From the NCBI GenBank assembly GCA_002286715.1, contig NSJX01000023.1, forward strand, positions 6,524-70,523: 64,000 nt of DNA, in the 5' to 3' direction. The stretch is from Dentipellis sp. KUC8613 (Eukaryota > Basidiomycota > Agaricomycetes > Russulales > Hericiaceae). The number at the start of each line of letters is the position of its first letter. Position 1 is the stretch's first letter. The position numbers were made by a program, and so were the translations under genes. Positions 1 through 10,365 of this stretch are shown here, piece by piece. The notes below the pieces were generated by a model that saw only the letters and a program-made list of their open reading frames with translations, was not told where the DNA came from and ran no database searches.

Positions 1-890
1 GACGCGACACGGCAAGGCGAGGGCGCGAGGGCGGTGAGACGAGGGCGCGAGGGCGACGAGGCGAAGGCACAATGCACGGGCGCAACGCCGCGACGCGACG
101 TGGCGAGGTGGGGGCGCGACGGCGGCGAGGCAAAGGCGCGACGGCGGCGAGGCAAAGGCGCGACGGCGGCGAGGCAAAGGCGCGACGGCGGCGAGGCAAA
201 GGCGCAACGGCGGCGAGGCAAAGGCGCAACGGCACGACGGCGACGCGTGGGGCGAAACGGGCGCGGCGACGAGGCGACGGTGAGGCAAGGGCGCGGACAG
301 CGTGGGGGCGCACGGGCGTGGGCGTGATGAGGAGCGCAAGAAGAGGGCGGGGCGCGAGAAGAAGGCGGGGCGCGAGAAGCGGCGCGCCGGAGGGCGGGGG
401 CACGAGGAGCGGCGCACACGAGTGGCAGGCGCCGACAGTGATGCGCACGAGATGGGGGTGCGCGAGACGGGGTGCGAGAAGAGGGCGTGCCGCGAGAAGC
501 GGCGCGCAGGAGAGGCAGGGGGCGAGGAGGCGTGGGCGCGACAAGAGGCGCGCGGGAGAGGCGAGGGCGCGAGAAAGGGAGCGCGAGGAGAGAGGGCGCG
601 AGGGTGGCGGGGGCGCGAGGAGTGGCGGGGTGCGAGACGAAGCGCGAGGGGGAGGCGGGGTCGCGAGGAGCAGCGCGCGCGAGCGGCAAGCGCCGACAGC
701 GACGCGCACGAGACGGGGGGAGCGCGAGGCGGGGCGCGAGAAGAGGGCGTTCCGCGAGAAGCGGCACGCAGGAGAGGCAGGGGCGCGAGGGAGGCGGGGG
801 CGCGAGCGGAGGCACGAGGGGGAAGCGGGGATGCGAGCAGAGGCGCGCGGGAGAGGCAGGGGCACGTGAAGCGGCGCCGATGTACGGCGA
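1..890. repeat. G/A-rich low-complexity repeat region
   Basis: The plus strand is strongly G/A-biased and built from variants of short words such as ggcgcgag and gaggcgggg. Several overlapping frames stay open and would give Arg/Gly/Ala-rich peptides, which is what the composition alone predicts, so I do not call a gene. The composition is the reverse complement of the C-rich heads at about 1.84, 3.1 and 15.65 kb, so this may be an inverted copy of the same repeat family; that link is inference from composition, not alignment. Confidence 0.6.
113..236. repeat. 22-bp tandem repeat, about 5.5 copies
   Basis: A unit of the form ggcgcgac-ggcggcgaggcaaa recurs with starts at 113, 135, 157, 179, 201 and 223. 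The first four copies are almost identical; the later ones have gcaac in place of gcgac. It is a minisatellite inside the G-rich region. Confidence 0.85.
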
Positions 891-1835
891 GATGGCGACG
901 AGCGCTGGCGAGCGACGTGTCACTGAGGGTAGTCGTCAGTTGCTGGGCATACGACGCGACGCTGAGCGCGCAGCAGATGCGACGTACCTGATGTCGCTCT
1001 CTCTATTCCCTCATCTTGACAGCGACGTGTCGTCAGCGAGTGCGTGCGTGTACGCGCTGGTGGGTCAAAAGACGCTGGTTTCCATGCAGCTTGTTGAGCG
1101 CGCGCGGTGCCGAAGAAGAGGGAGGGAAGAATGAGCGAGCGAGCGAGAGAGTGACGCAGGGCGAGAGCAAGAGACGAAGTCGCCTTTGCGATGGGAACTC
1201 GGACACCGGGAATTGCCAGCCACTGACGGCTCCTGTTCGAAAAGCGCTAATTGCGAGTGCTGTAAATTCAGTAAAATAACGGATAAATTATGTATCGTAA
1301 TAAATCATTGAAAAAAGCCCCTTGCAAGATAAGGAAGCATTTGGACTTGAGGAATGCTCAGAACTCGTCGATCCGCGCATCGATTCCTGTCAGGTTTTCG
1401 GTCAGCCACATTTGGACGGCGCGACTTGCAACTGATTTGTGAGTTCGGAGCCTGCACGTTTTCTATGCACAACGGCTTTGCTACTTCACCTTGTTATACG
1501 AAACTTAGCGAATACATAGTAACGATACCATTCTACGTAGTGTAATTTTCAGAGAGTTTTTAAATTAATATTGCGGCCTGTGTACTCAGATTATACGGCC
1601 TTGAGCAATGGCTGACGCGCGCTTTGGTCCGTGCGTGGGAAAGCCGGATGCCAGCGCGTTAACACCTCGCGCGTCGTTCTTCCTCTCTCTTTTCCTCCTC
1701 ACACATCTCACTCTCCGCCTTCTGCCTACTTCCCTCTGCTCTCCTCTCTTCTTGTCTCCTATAGCGGCCCTGCTCTTCAGTAAGTCTGTTTCCCTCGCAT
1801 GTGGGCTAATACTGACAAGCCTTTGAGTAGTATTA
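891..1835. other. Intergenic, no gene recognised
   Basis: This stretch runs from the end of the G-rich repeat to the first C-rich module. Short open frames exist but none shows a recognisable motif, splice pattern or codon preference. Confidence 0.5.
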
Positions 1836-2735
1836 CATGGTGTCTCGGGCGCCATCGCGCCTCTGCGCCTCCTCGCGCTCCTCGTGCACGCGCCTCCTCG
1901 CGCTCCTCCCATCCCCGCCTCTTCACCTGCTCTTTGCCCCCTCGTGTGCCGTTCTCGCGCCCATGCTCCCTCAATGCACCTGTCTCCCGTCGTCGCGCCT
2001 TGGTCACGCGCGCGCATCCTCGTCGTGCCCCTCCCACTCATCCGCACTTGCATATTCGTATCAGTGCCCGTGCTTCACCATTGTATTCTTGCTGTAGGTA
2101 TGTACCATACTATCATCCTTTTCTATTATGTTTGTCCCTTGCATCTTGGTGAGTTTATTTTCTTCTCTTTCTACTTCTTTCTTTAATTGAACTGTTCTTA
2201 GGTTGCTTATTGTTTGTATGTTGTCTTTCTCTTCTTGTGAGCCTAATTGATATCAACATGAAGTCTACAGATTACTCTTTGCCTTGTGAAGATGTAGTTG
2301 GTCTATGCTTGGGCTTTAGGTAGCTGTAGATTAGCTGCTTTGTGTTTTATTATAGCATTTAATAAAATGGATTTCAATGCTTTCACTGTTTGGATATAAG
2401 GTTATTGATGCATCTATTCTAGCTGGATGTGATGCATAGCTGCAGAGGCTATTGTGTTGTATACATAGTTGTTGGTGTTATTGTATTGCATGCATAGAGA
2501 ATATAGTATATAAAGCTTATTGAACACCTATAGCAATCATAGTATAGTACCTTATTCCATAGCAGCCATAGCAATGTACCTTATTCCATAGCACTCCATA
2601 GCACTATCATAGTTGTGGTGGTAGTTCTATAGCCTATCAACAATTCTACATTGCTATGGTTGTTTATAGGCTATAGTACCTATGATGTCCTATATACCCA
2701 TGTAAATTTTTTCTGATGACATGTCTGAGAGTAAT
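1836..2735 (+). repeat. C-rich/AT-rich modular repeat, copy 1
   Basis: A C/T-rich head (about 1840-2060) is followed by an AT-rich tail full of short words around tatag and catag. The tail ends near 2710-2725 with a T-run leading into ctgatg. Copies 2 and 3 show the same order of head, tail and T-rich junction in the same orientation. No coding potential, terminal inverted repeats or target duplications were identified, so the element class is unknown. Confidence 0.5.
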
Positions 2736-3089
2736 GAAACAATAAATAATGACCAGCATAAGGCTTTATAATGAGGCATCTACTGGGGCTACGGTAGCTA
2801 TAAGCTACTACTGGCTCACTTTTCGGGATCTACAGCATCTATGGTAGCCTAAAAAAAAAGGTACCTTACACAGCAGCCCTACGGCATCTTTTTGCACTAT
2901 TTGAGCTATAATAGATCAAAATTTGCTACAATATCTAAATATAGTACAATCTGTGTTTCCTGATGGATGCCATTGTCCTGGAGATATCGAGGGGATCGAG
3001 GGGTGTCAGAGACCACAGGGACCACAGGTGCATCGTTTCTGCAGCACGCTCGGCGTGTTGCAGTATGCCTGACTACTGACGCACCCCCT

Positions 3090-4655
3090 TCTCCAGCCTC
3101 GTGACGCCAGTGCTATGTCACTGGCTCGCCCCTCCCACGTTGCATCCCCACCTTGTCGCGCCCCCGTGCTCCCGCTGCACGCGCCACGTACATTGTCCTC
3201 GCGCCTGCACCTTGTCGCACCCACGCCTCGTCGCGCACGCGCCACCGCCGCATCTCTGCCATCACGCCCGAGGCACCTTTTGCCTTCACACTATGCCGGT
3301 GCCCTCCCGCTCGTGACACTTGAGCCCATGCACTTCCGCCTGCGCGCTCTGAGCCCGCGATTTTAGTACCGCTCGTGATCTCGCGCCACCTCATCCGTGC
3401 CCCGTCATGCCACTGCCCCAGTTCCCGCCCTCGTATGTACGTGTCGTCATCTTCTCTACGTCCGCGCCCTCTCACGCCCCGTCCGCCCCTAAGTGCTTCC
3501 ACAGTGCTGATGGGCCATCTCATCCGTGCGCTCTGTGTTGACGGGCGCATTGCGTATGCTCGCACGCACCGCTGCCCGTTTTCCCTCGACACACCCGCCT
3601 AGCTTCTGCACGCCCTAGTCCACGCTTGCGCCGTCGCACCATACACCTGCTTTCTTGCGCACTCAGCGCTGGCACCTGCCTGTTTGGACCTTATGCCCCA
3701 TGCCCCACCCCAGAGCCGGCGTACCCCCTGTGCAGTGCCGACACCCCCTCTGCCCCGTTTTCGCATCTCCCAGTTGGCGCCATCTGCGATCTCGCCATCG
3801 CGTGGTCTTGTTTGTGGCTGTGCTGTCACGGATCTGTGTTTGGGTGCTCTGCAGTGATGCCCTCTTGATAATTTGCATACATGTTATCCACATACATCCT
3901 TGTAAGAGCACAGGGACATATATTAGTGTAACTTGTTCTTTAAATACTATGAATAAATTCCAGTGGCTTCATATGTCTAGGATAAGATGTTACAATTCCT
4001 GATAAGGTAATTGTCTATTATTGTATACACCTACAGCGAAAAAACAGGGGTGCCGTCAGATCTATGTGAGTCCGGACCAGAAGTTAAGCGTCAGTGGCTG
4101 TGCCAAATGGAGTCAGTGGCTGTGCCGAATGGAGCTCAGGTTCGAACCTCCCGCATACCGAAATATAAGTCTGATAGTTCGGTAGGGCCACGCTACAGCA
4201 GAGTCAATGACCACTACAATCCAGTGCTTTTGAGCTGGCAGTAATAATGGCAAAGATGCCAGATAGCTTCTAGTGGTCATAAAGCATTTATTGAGAGATT
4301 CTACAAGTCATGCAAAATGTGAACCTGAGAAATTGGGCAAACCAACGGAGGTATTTGCGGTGCAAGATATGTATGTTACATTACAACAAAATCAATGAAA
4401 AAGAGAGGAATCGTATTGCCGTGCGATGCATCGGCCTCTCCCCCCAAGTCTGGGAAGTTCATAGCTTATGGTAGTCTCATAGACTGCATAGCCTATGCTG
4501 GCAACTATACAAAGCTATAGAATCTTGACTTAAGTTGTATAGCCTATGGCTGCTATGGAACAGTCTATAGCTGACTCCCCTGATCTATAGGACTCATAGT
4601 ATACATAACCATAGTGGTGGCTATATAAATTCTTATTTTTCCTGATGTATGCTCA
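3090..4655 (+). repeat. C-rich/AT-rich modular repeat, copy 2
   Basis: The C-rich head (about 3100-3860) is longer than in copy 1. The AT-rich tail at 4440-4640 again consists of ctatgg/tatag words, including a stretch with gctgctatgg that also occurs near 16570. It ends near 4635-4650 with tttttcctgatg. Between head and tail lies a Pol III-like segment (4041-4160). Boundaries are approximate. Confidence 0.5.
4041..4160 (+). repeat. Pol III-like (5S/tRNA-related) fragment
   Basis: Near 4053 the words cgtcagatct and, further on, agttaagcg resemble the internal control region of 5S rRNA. About 70 bases downstream ggttcgaacctc matches the tRNA B-box consensus. An internal duplication (cagtggctgtgcc, twice) lies between. 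It does not fold as a complete 5S or tRNA by eye, so a SINE-type or pseudogene fragment is more likely than a functional RNA gene. Confidence 0.3.
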
Positions 4656-5296
4656 CCGTGAGGATCAAACTCAGCCACCTTCGTGAGAACAAAATTGCAG
4701 ACAGGGACACTTGCCGCTAGGCCATCGACCTTCATGTTGACCCCACTCTCTTTTCAACCATCGTGTTTGCTGTGTAGTACTGTACACACTCGCTCTGAGC
4801 ACGGTGATGCAGCATCGCCACAGCATGAGTCACTTCACTCGCTTCAACTCCGAAAAATGCCAAAATTGAATAAGGAAAATCTGCTCTTTATATCCACAGA
4901 CTCCAATGATTTCTTGAAGCTGAAATACCCAAAACATCCACAGTAGAGAAAAAAGGCCGCAAATTTTTTCAGGCTTGAAAGGCAGCCTGAAATCGGGCCT
5001 GTGACTTTGAGTCGCCTGTTACAGTCCGGTAACACATGTGACGCGTGATGAGCCCAGATGAATGCTTGGATACCTGCAGCTGGCAGCGCCGCCACATCCT
5101 CAGATCCCCACTTCTGTCAAGACAGGGTCAAGGACACTGTCCAAGTCACCCCAAGAACATGGAACAAAGGGATAAGGGCATGGAGTAAAGACTGGATGAG
5201 AAGTCCTAGTAGATACAAGTGGAAAAACTGGGGAGCTATCCTACAGGGAAGGCCAGTATATATACTAGGAGGGGAAAGGCTAAGAATAGATCAGGG

Positions 5297-5470
5297 GTGG
5301 GAACCATGTGGTACACTGTGGGAAAGCATGTGGCAGACTGTGGGAACCATGTGGGAGACTGTGGGAACCATGTGGTACAGTGTGGGAATCCATGTGGTAC
5401 AGTGTGGGAACCATGTGGTACAGTGTGGGAACCATGTGATGCAGTGTGGGAACCATGTGGTGCAGTGTGA
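5297..5470. repeat. 21-22 bp minisatellite, about 8 copies
   Basis: Head-to-tail copies of a unit close to gtgggaaccatgtggtacag lie end to end with no unique spacers, so this is not a CRISPR-like array. The copies differ by a few substitutions and a one-base length change in the second unit. Open frames across it code for repeating Cys-Gly-Asn-His or Trp-Tyr peptides, a consequence of the period rather than evidence for a protein. Confidence 0.85.
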
Positions 5471-6599
5471 GAATGATCAAGGGTCCAGATAAGAAGGGAA
5501 AAGGGCAGAACTGTAACAACTTCGCGTCCGGAACTACCACCGCGCGTGCCTCGTCATGAATAGCGACCAAGCATTGCATCGCTCTACCTTTCCCTCTCGC
5601 CATCACCCGCCAGTGCTCCCGCCCGCTGCACACTCTGCCGGTGCCCAAGCTCCCGCCCCCGCCCCCGCGCGCGATCCGCCTCCCCTCAGCGACGCCACCG
5701 CCTACGCAGGCGCATCAATGCATAGTGTTGTCACCGCCACTGAGCGACAGTGCCACAATGTGAGATAGGCAGAAGGACAGTAGGTGAGGCCGCACCTGTG
5801 GAACTGCAACACATTGTCCTGTGGCTTGAGACATGGGGGTCTGAGGCTCACTTCGCCCTGTGGCACTGGGTGCAAAAGCCTCAAACTGAAACCTCATTGT
5901 TCACGGTGGCATCGGTTTCAACCTGCACAAGCCAGGTATTGTACTATAAAACCCTTTACTCAGTTATGTTGTAAGTTACAATGGTGGCCTTGCCTCCGGC
6001 GCAGCGTGACAACAGTCACAATGGTGCATTTGCGACAGCCCGACTTGAGGTCGCATTTCAGGCCGCCTTCGGGGGCACCATCCTTTTTCTTTCTAGTGTA
6101 AATGTCCTCGAAATACCACCTTTATTGTGTTTTCAAGCATTCTCTGAGCTCGAGGAAGGCACGTGTGTATTACGTAAACATCACATGACCTCGCCAAATG
6201 TCCCGAAGTCCAAATGCGAAGGTTCACCCGAGAGGCCCGGAAGTCGAAAGGAGTCGATTGGGAGACTTCGAAAAAATCAGCTTATAAGTTACCGGAAATG
6301 CTTCAATCAAGAAATAAATTCCAGGCAATGCAAGCAAAGACCATCTCCTATGCATCCCAGAGAGCTTTATAGTATATCATACTGATGTTGTCGAGCAGTA
6401 GCACGTCGTCGACGACGACGAGGTTGGATTACATAAGGGGTGTGGCTTTTGGGCGCGCCATATCTTATTGAACTCTCTCAAAGCAGAACATGTCTTTGCC
6501 CCCCATGATTAGCACAAGCAGACCCAAGTGCAAGGAGATATGAGCATGATAAGCAAACACGATCATGAGCATGAGTATGAGCAAACTTCCTTCATTCCT
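5471..6599. other. Intergenic, no gene recognised
   Basis: The sequence lies between the minisatellite and the Helitron remnant. A short CGT/CGA-rich run occurs near 6400 (gtcgtcgacgacgacgag). I see no supported gene. Confidence 0.45.
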
Positions 6600-6759
6600 G
6601 GACATTGACAAGGAAACTCAATATGCGGGCAAGATGGGTCCACAGCCACAGCCCGGCTGCGCGGGCAGCCATGTCAATATGTGATCACTGTGTCTTTTTC
6701 TCAAACACAGTAGATATGAACACTTTGCATTTCGTGCGAAGGCACGGGTCATCGGCTAG
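6600..6759 (+). mobile_element. Helitron 3' part (plus strand)
   Basis: The last 29 bases carry the Helitron 3' signature: a palindrome (cgtgcgaaggcacg), eight bases, then CTAG at 6756-6759 followed by T. The same 3' end occurs on the minus strand at 13459. Similarity to that copy continues upstream through the gtctttttctc stretch and a CCACAG...GCGCGG region to about 6610. I cannot place a TCTCTACTA-type 5' end, so the copy is truncated or too diverged upstream. It ends 41 bases beyond the KGD1 stop codon. Confidence 0.65.
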
Positions 6760-6799
6760 TTACGAACAAGACAAGACACACAAAGACCAATCATCTCCT

Positions 6800-9700
6800 T
6801 CATGCGAATGCGGTGTTGACAAATGCCTCGATCTCCCTCTTGTGCTGCGACTAAAGGGCACATGCTCAGTGACGATCGAAATGAGGATAGTCAGTGGGCT
6901 TACCTTGCTACCAGTCGCGACGGAGCTGGTGGGCTCACGGCCAGCGTACAAAGGATATTTCCCCTTGTGGTGCTGTGTCTCATTGGCGGCAGTCAAGATA
7001 CGAGGGCCGACGTATGTCCAGGCGCCGTTGTTCAACGGCTCCTCCTGCAAAGGGAACAGTCAGACCGAGATATCACCAGAGCTTGGAGACTACATACCTG
7101 ACACCAGAGCAAATCTGCATTGGGGTAGGCGTCGAGGTGAGGGGTGACCTGGGTGCCAATGATGAGTCATGGGTAAACTTAAGAAATGATAGCGTCTACC
7201 AGATCGTAAGGGAACGGCGACAGCTGCTCGACCCTGCTGATCGCGATGTCTTTGATACCTCGCTCCTCGCGTGCCTGAAGGAGAGCGTAGTACACCTGAC
7301 CAGTGCAAAGAATGTGGCGCCTGATTTGCTCCGGTGCTACCAAGTCTTCTGATGCCTCAGGAAGATACCTCTGGAAGTGAGTCTCGCCGGCCATCTCCTC
7401 CAGATTAGACCTCGCCAGTGGGTGGCGCAGAAGAGACTTAGACCAGAAGATGACAAGGGGTTTGCGGAAGTCACGGTGGATCTGGCGACGGAGAACGTGG
7501 AAGTAGTTGGCGGGCGTCGTGGGGTATACAATCTGAAGATTACAATCCTGGTGCTGTCTTTCAACCTTCTCCGGGCTGGGGAAGACATGGGGGTGATCGT
7601 CGCACAACTGCAGGAAGCGCTCAATACGACCACTGGAGTGCTCCGGACCCTGACCGTCGTAGCCGTGGGGCAAGCTCATGACCAGGCCGCTACGCTGGAG
7701 CCACTTGCGCTCGCCGGAAGCAATGAATTGATCGATGATGCACTGGGCATTGTTTACGAAGTCGCCAAATTGAGCTTCCCAGATTGCGAGAGCATCAGGG
7801 GACACTAGGGAGTACCCAAGCTCGAAGCCCAGGGCACCATATTCAGACAATGACGAGTTGCAAACGACGAAGCGCGCCTGGTCCGAACCAAGGTTGTTCA
7901 ACGGCACATACTGTCCCTCGGTGACTTGATCGTGGAGAACAGCGTGACGTTGAGAGAATGTACCACGTTCAACATCCTGACCGGACAGGCGGACGTGCTT
8001 CTTCTCTAGGGCAAGCGAACCATACGCAAGGGCCTCCGCAGTCGACATGTCGATGTTAGTACCTTCCTCGACGGTCTTGCCGCGAGTGTTCAGGATACGG
8101 GCAAGATTGCGGTGCACGGTGAAGCCAGCGGGATACGAAGAGATGGCCTTGCCGATGTGTTGCAGGGTTTCAGTGCCGACGCCTGTTGGGCGGGTGGGAA
8201 GCGTCTCTTCAGACAGCTGCTTGGGAGACGGGAAGCCCTGCCAGGATGCCGAAAGCCACTCTTTGCTAGTCGGAACGTAGTCCTTCGCGGCCGCGGCAGC
8301 AGTTTCCAACATGCCCCATACCCATTTCTTGTGCTCCTCAATATCTTTCTCTGTGAAGGTACCACGACCCACGAGGAACTTGGTGTACTGGGTCAACGCT
8401 GTGGGCTGCTTCTCGATCGCCTTGTACATGCGTGGCTGGGTGAAGCTGGGCTGATCAGTTTCATTATGACCATAACGGCGGTAGCAGACGATGTCGATGA
8501 TGACGTCCCGCTTGTATTTAGCGCGCCAATCAGCAGCGAGTTGGCAGACAAAGGTGACGGCCTCGACATTGTCACCGTTGACGTGGAAGATCGGTGCATC
8601 AATGGACTTCGCGATGTCAGAAGGGTAAGGCGTAGAACGAGCAAAGCGAGGATCCGTGGTGAAACCGATCTGATTGTTGACGATGAGATGGATAGTGCCT
8701 CCAGTCCCGTAGCTAGGCAAGTTATGCATTCCCATAGTCTCGTATACAACACCCTGACCCGCGAAGGCTGCATCGCCATGAAGAAGTACACCCATAGCAG
8801 TGCTGTGCTGAGACTCGTCGTTCTCAAAATGCTGGATGGCACGAGTCTTGCCGAGAACCACAGGGTCCTCAGCCTCCAAGTGCGACGGGTTGGCCACGAG
8901 GGAAAGCGCGACCTTCTTGCCAGACGGCGTCGGGCGGACGTAGTTAGCGCCTAGATGGTACTTGACGTCACCGGCCGGGGAGTCGTCCGAGTCCGCGGTA
9001 CCGGAGAACTCATTGAGAATTGCCTCGATAGGTTTTCGAATGACGTTGGCGAGCACGTTGAGACGACCACGATGCGGCATCCCGAGAGTGACGTGCTTGA
9101 TGCCATGATCCACTGAGCGGTCGATGAGTGCCTTCATACCAGGAATCAAGCTCTCGCAGCCTTCCAGACCAAAGCGCTTCTCGTTCGGGTATTTGCTGGC
9201 GATGAACTTCTCGAAGGACTCGGACCAGATGAGACGGTCGAGTATCATACGCTTCTCCTCGACCGTGTAGTTCCAGGGTTTCGGGATCTCGACACGCTCT
9301 CGAATCCAATCGCATTCATCCTTGCTTGGCATGTGGACGTATTGGATACCAACAGCGCCACCTAGCGCCGGACAACTCCATAAGCACGCGAAGAGACTCG
9401 ACCGAAACGAGAAACATACAATAGATGCGCTTGAGAGTCTTGATAATTTCCCTAAGAGTCATCGTCCTGCGGTCTTCCGTGGCGAAGTGCGGCAGGATAC
9501 CGGGCCCGAGGGTGATCTGCTTGTCGAGGTCGCGCTCAGTGAAGCCGTAATGGCTCAGTTCGAGCTCCGGAGGCTTCACATCGGCGAGATCCGCATCGAG
9601 GATCCCGAGAGGATCCAGCTCCGCGACGTGATGTCCGCGTACTTGATATGCACGAACGAGAAGTTGCACCTATGAGCACATCAGAAGGAGGCCCTCACGA

Positions 9701-10110
9701 GTAGCTAATGTACACACCTTGAGATGATCATCGAGCTGGGCACCACCAGCAGCATGGAGCGCGGGCGCACCGTCAGACGGGGCGGAGGGCAAGAAGTTCG
9801 GAGGGGGCTGGAAAGCGTTCGGGCCCAAGCCCTTTTCGAGGCCCGAGAAGTAAGCGTCCCAGGACGCATGGACGGAAGCCGGGTCCTGCCTCCAGTGACG
9901 GTACATTTCTTCCGCATAATAAGAGTTCGTGCCATTCGCGAAGGGGTCATTAGGGGAAGGGGGATGCGCAGGAGTTGCCAGGTCACGTTGCAACTTGAGC
10001 GGGGCCTGAGGCAGCCTCGGAAACCTGGCTTTGCCACGGGCATAGCGGACATGCCTTAGGGATTGCCTCTGCAACATGGTGTGCACTGAGGGCGGAGGGA
10101 GAGACAGCAA
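6800..10110 (-). CDS. KGD1: 2-oxoglutarate dehydrogenase E1 component, mitochondrial
   Basis: This is the thiamine-diphosphate-dependent E1 subunit of the 2-oxoglutarate dehydrogenase complex, which decarboxylates 2-oxoglutarate in the mitochondrial matrix (TCA cycle). Six exons join in frame: 10110-9718, 9669-9420, 9361-7200, 7148-7098, 7044-6904, 6850-6800. From the Met at 10077 the product is 1004 aa, normal for the family; an in-frame Met at 10110 adds 11 residues. The N-terminus is rich in Arg and Gln and lacks acids, as expected for matrix targeting. Family signatures are visible: [18 protein letters not shown] near residue 398 and [19 protein letters not shown] near residue 500. The fourth and fifth exons ([17 protein letters not shown], then EEPLNNGAW) supply the conserved C-terminal part, and a 51-nt last exon ends the gene. 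All introns are 51-58 nt. No breaks are seen. Confidence 0.95.
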
Positions 10111-10365
10111 AAGCTGTTGCGTCCTAGAAGGACGACGCGGGGGGAGGAGGAGGAAGTGGTAGAGAGGAAAGTGATGAAGTCACGGCGAGCCGCGTTTTTC
10201 AAACGAATCGGAGCACCGTAGTGACCCGGCGCTGGCCGACGAGTCGCCGCCGCGGCGCGCATCAGCTTTAGGCCTTTCCCGCCGGCCCCTTCTTCCTCCA
10301 TCCTCAACGTTCAACCGTTATTGGCTCTCGTATGTTATGTAGCTCAGCGAGTCTCGTCCTCTCTC

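Noticed and set aside
5297..5470. CRISPR-like repeat array
   Set aside because: Units are head to tail without unique spacers, and the genome is eukaryotic.
8112..8954. 280-codon plus-strand frame
   Set aside because: It lies antisense to the third exon of KGD1 and has no motif.
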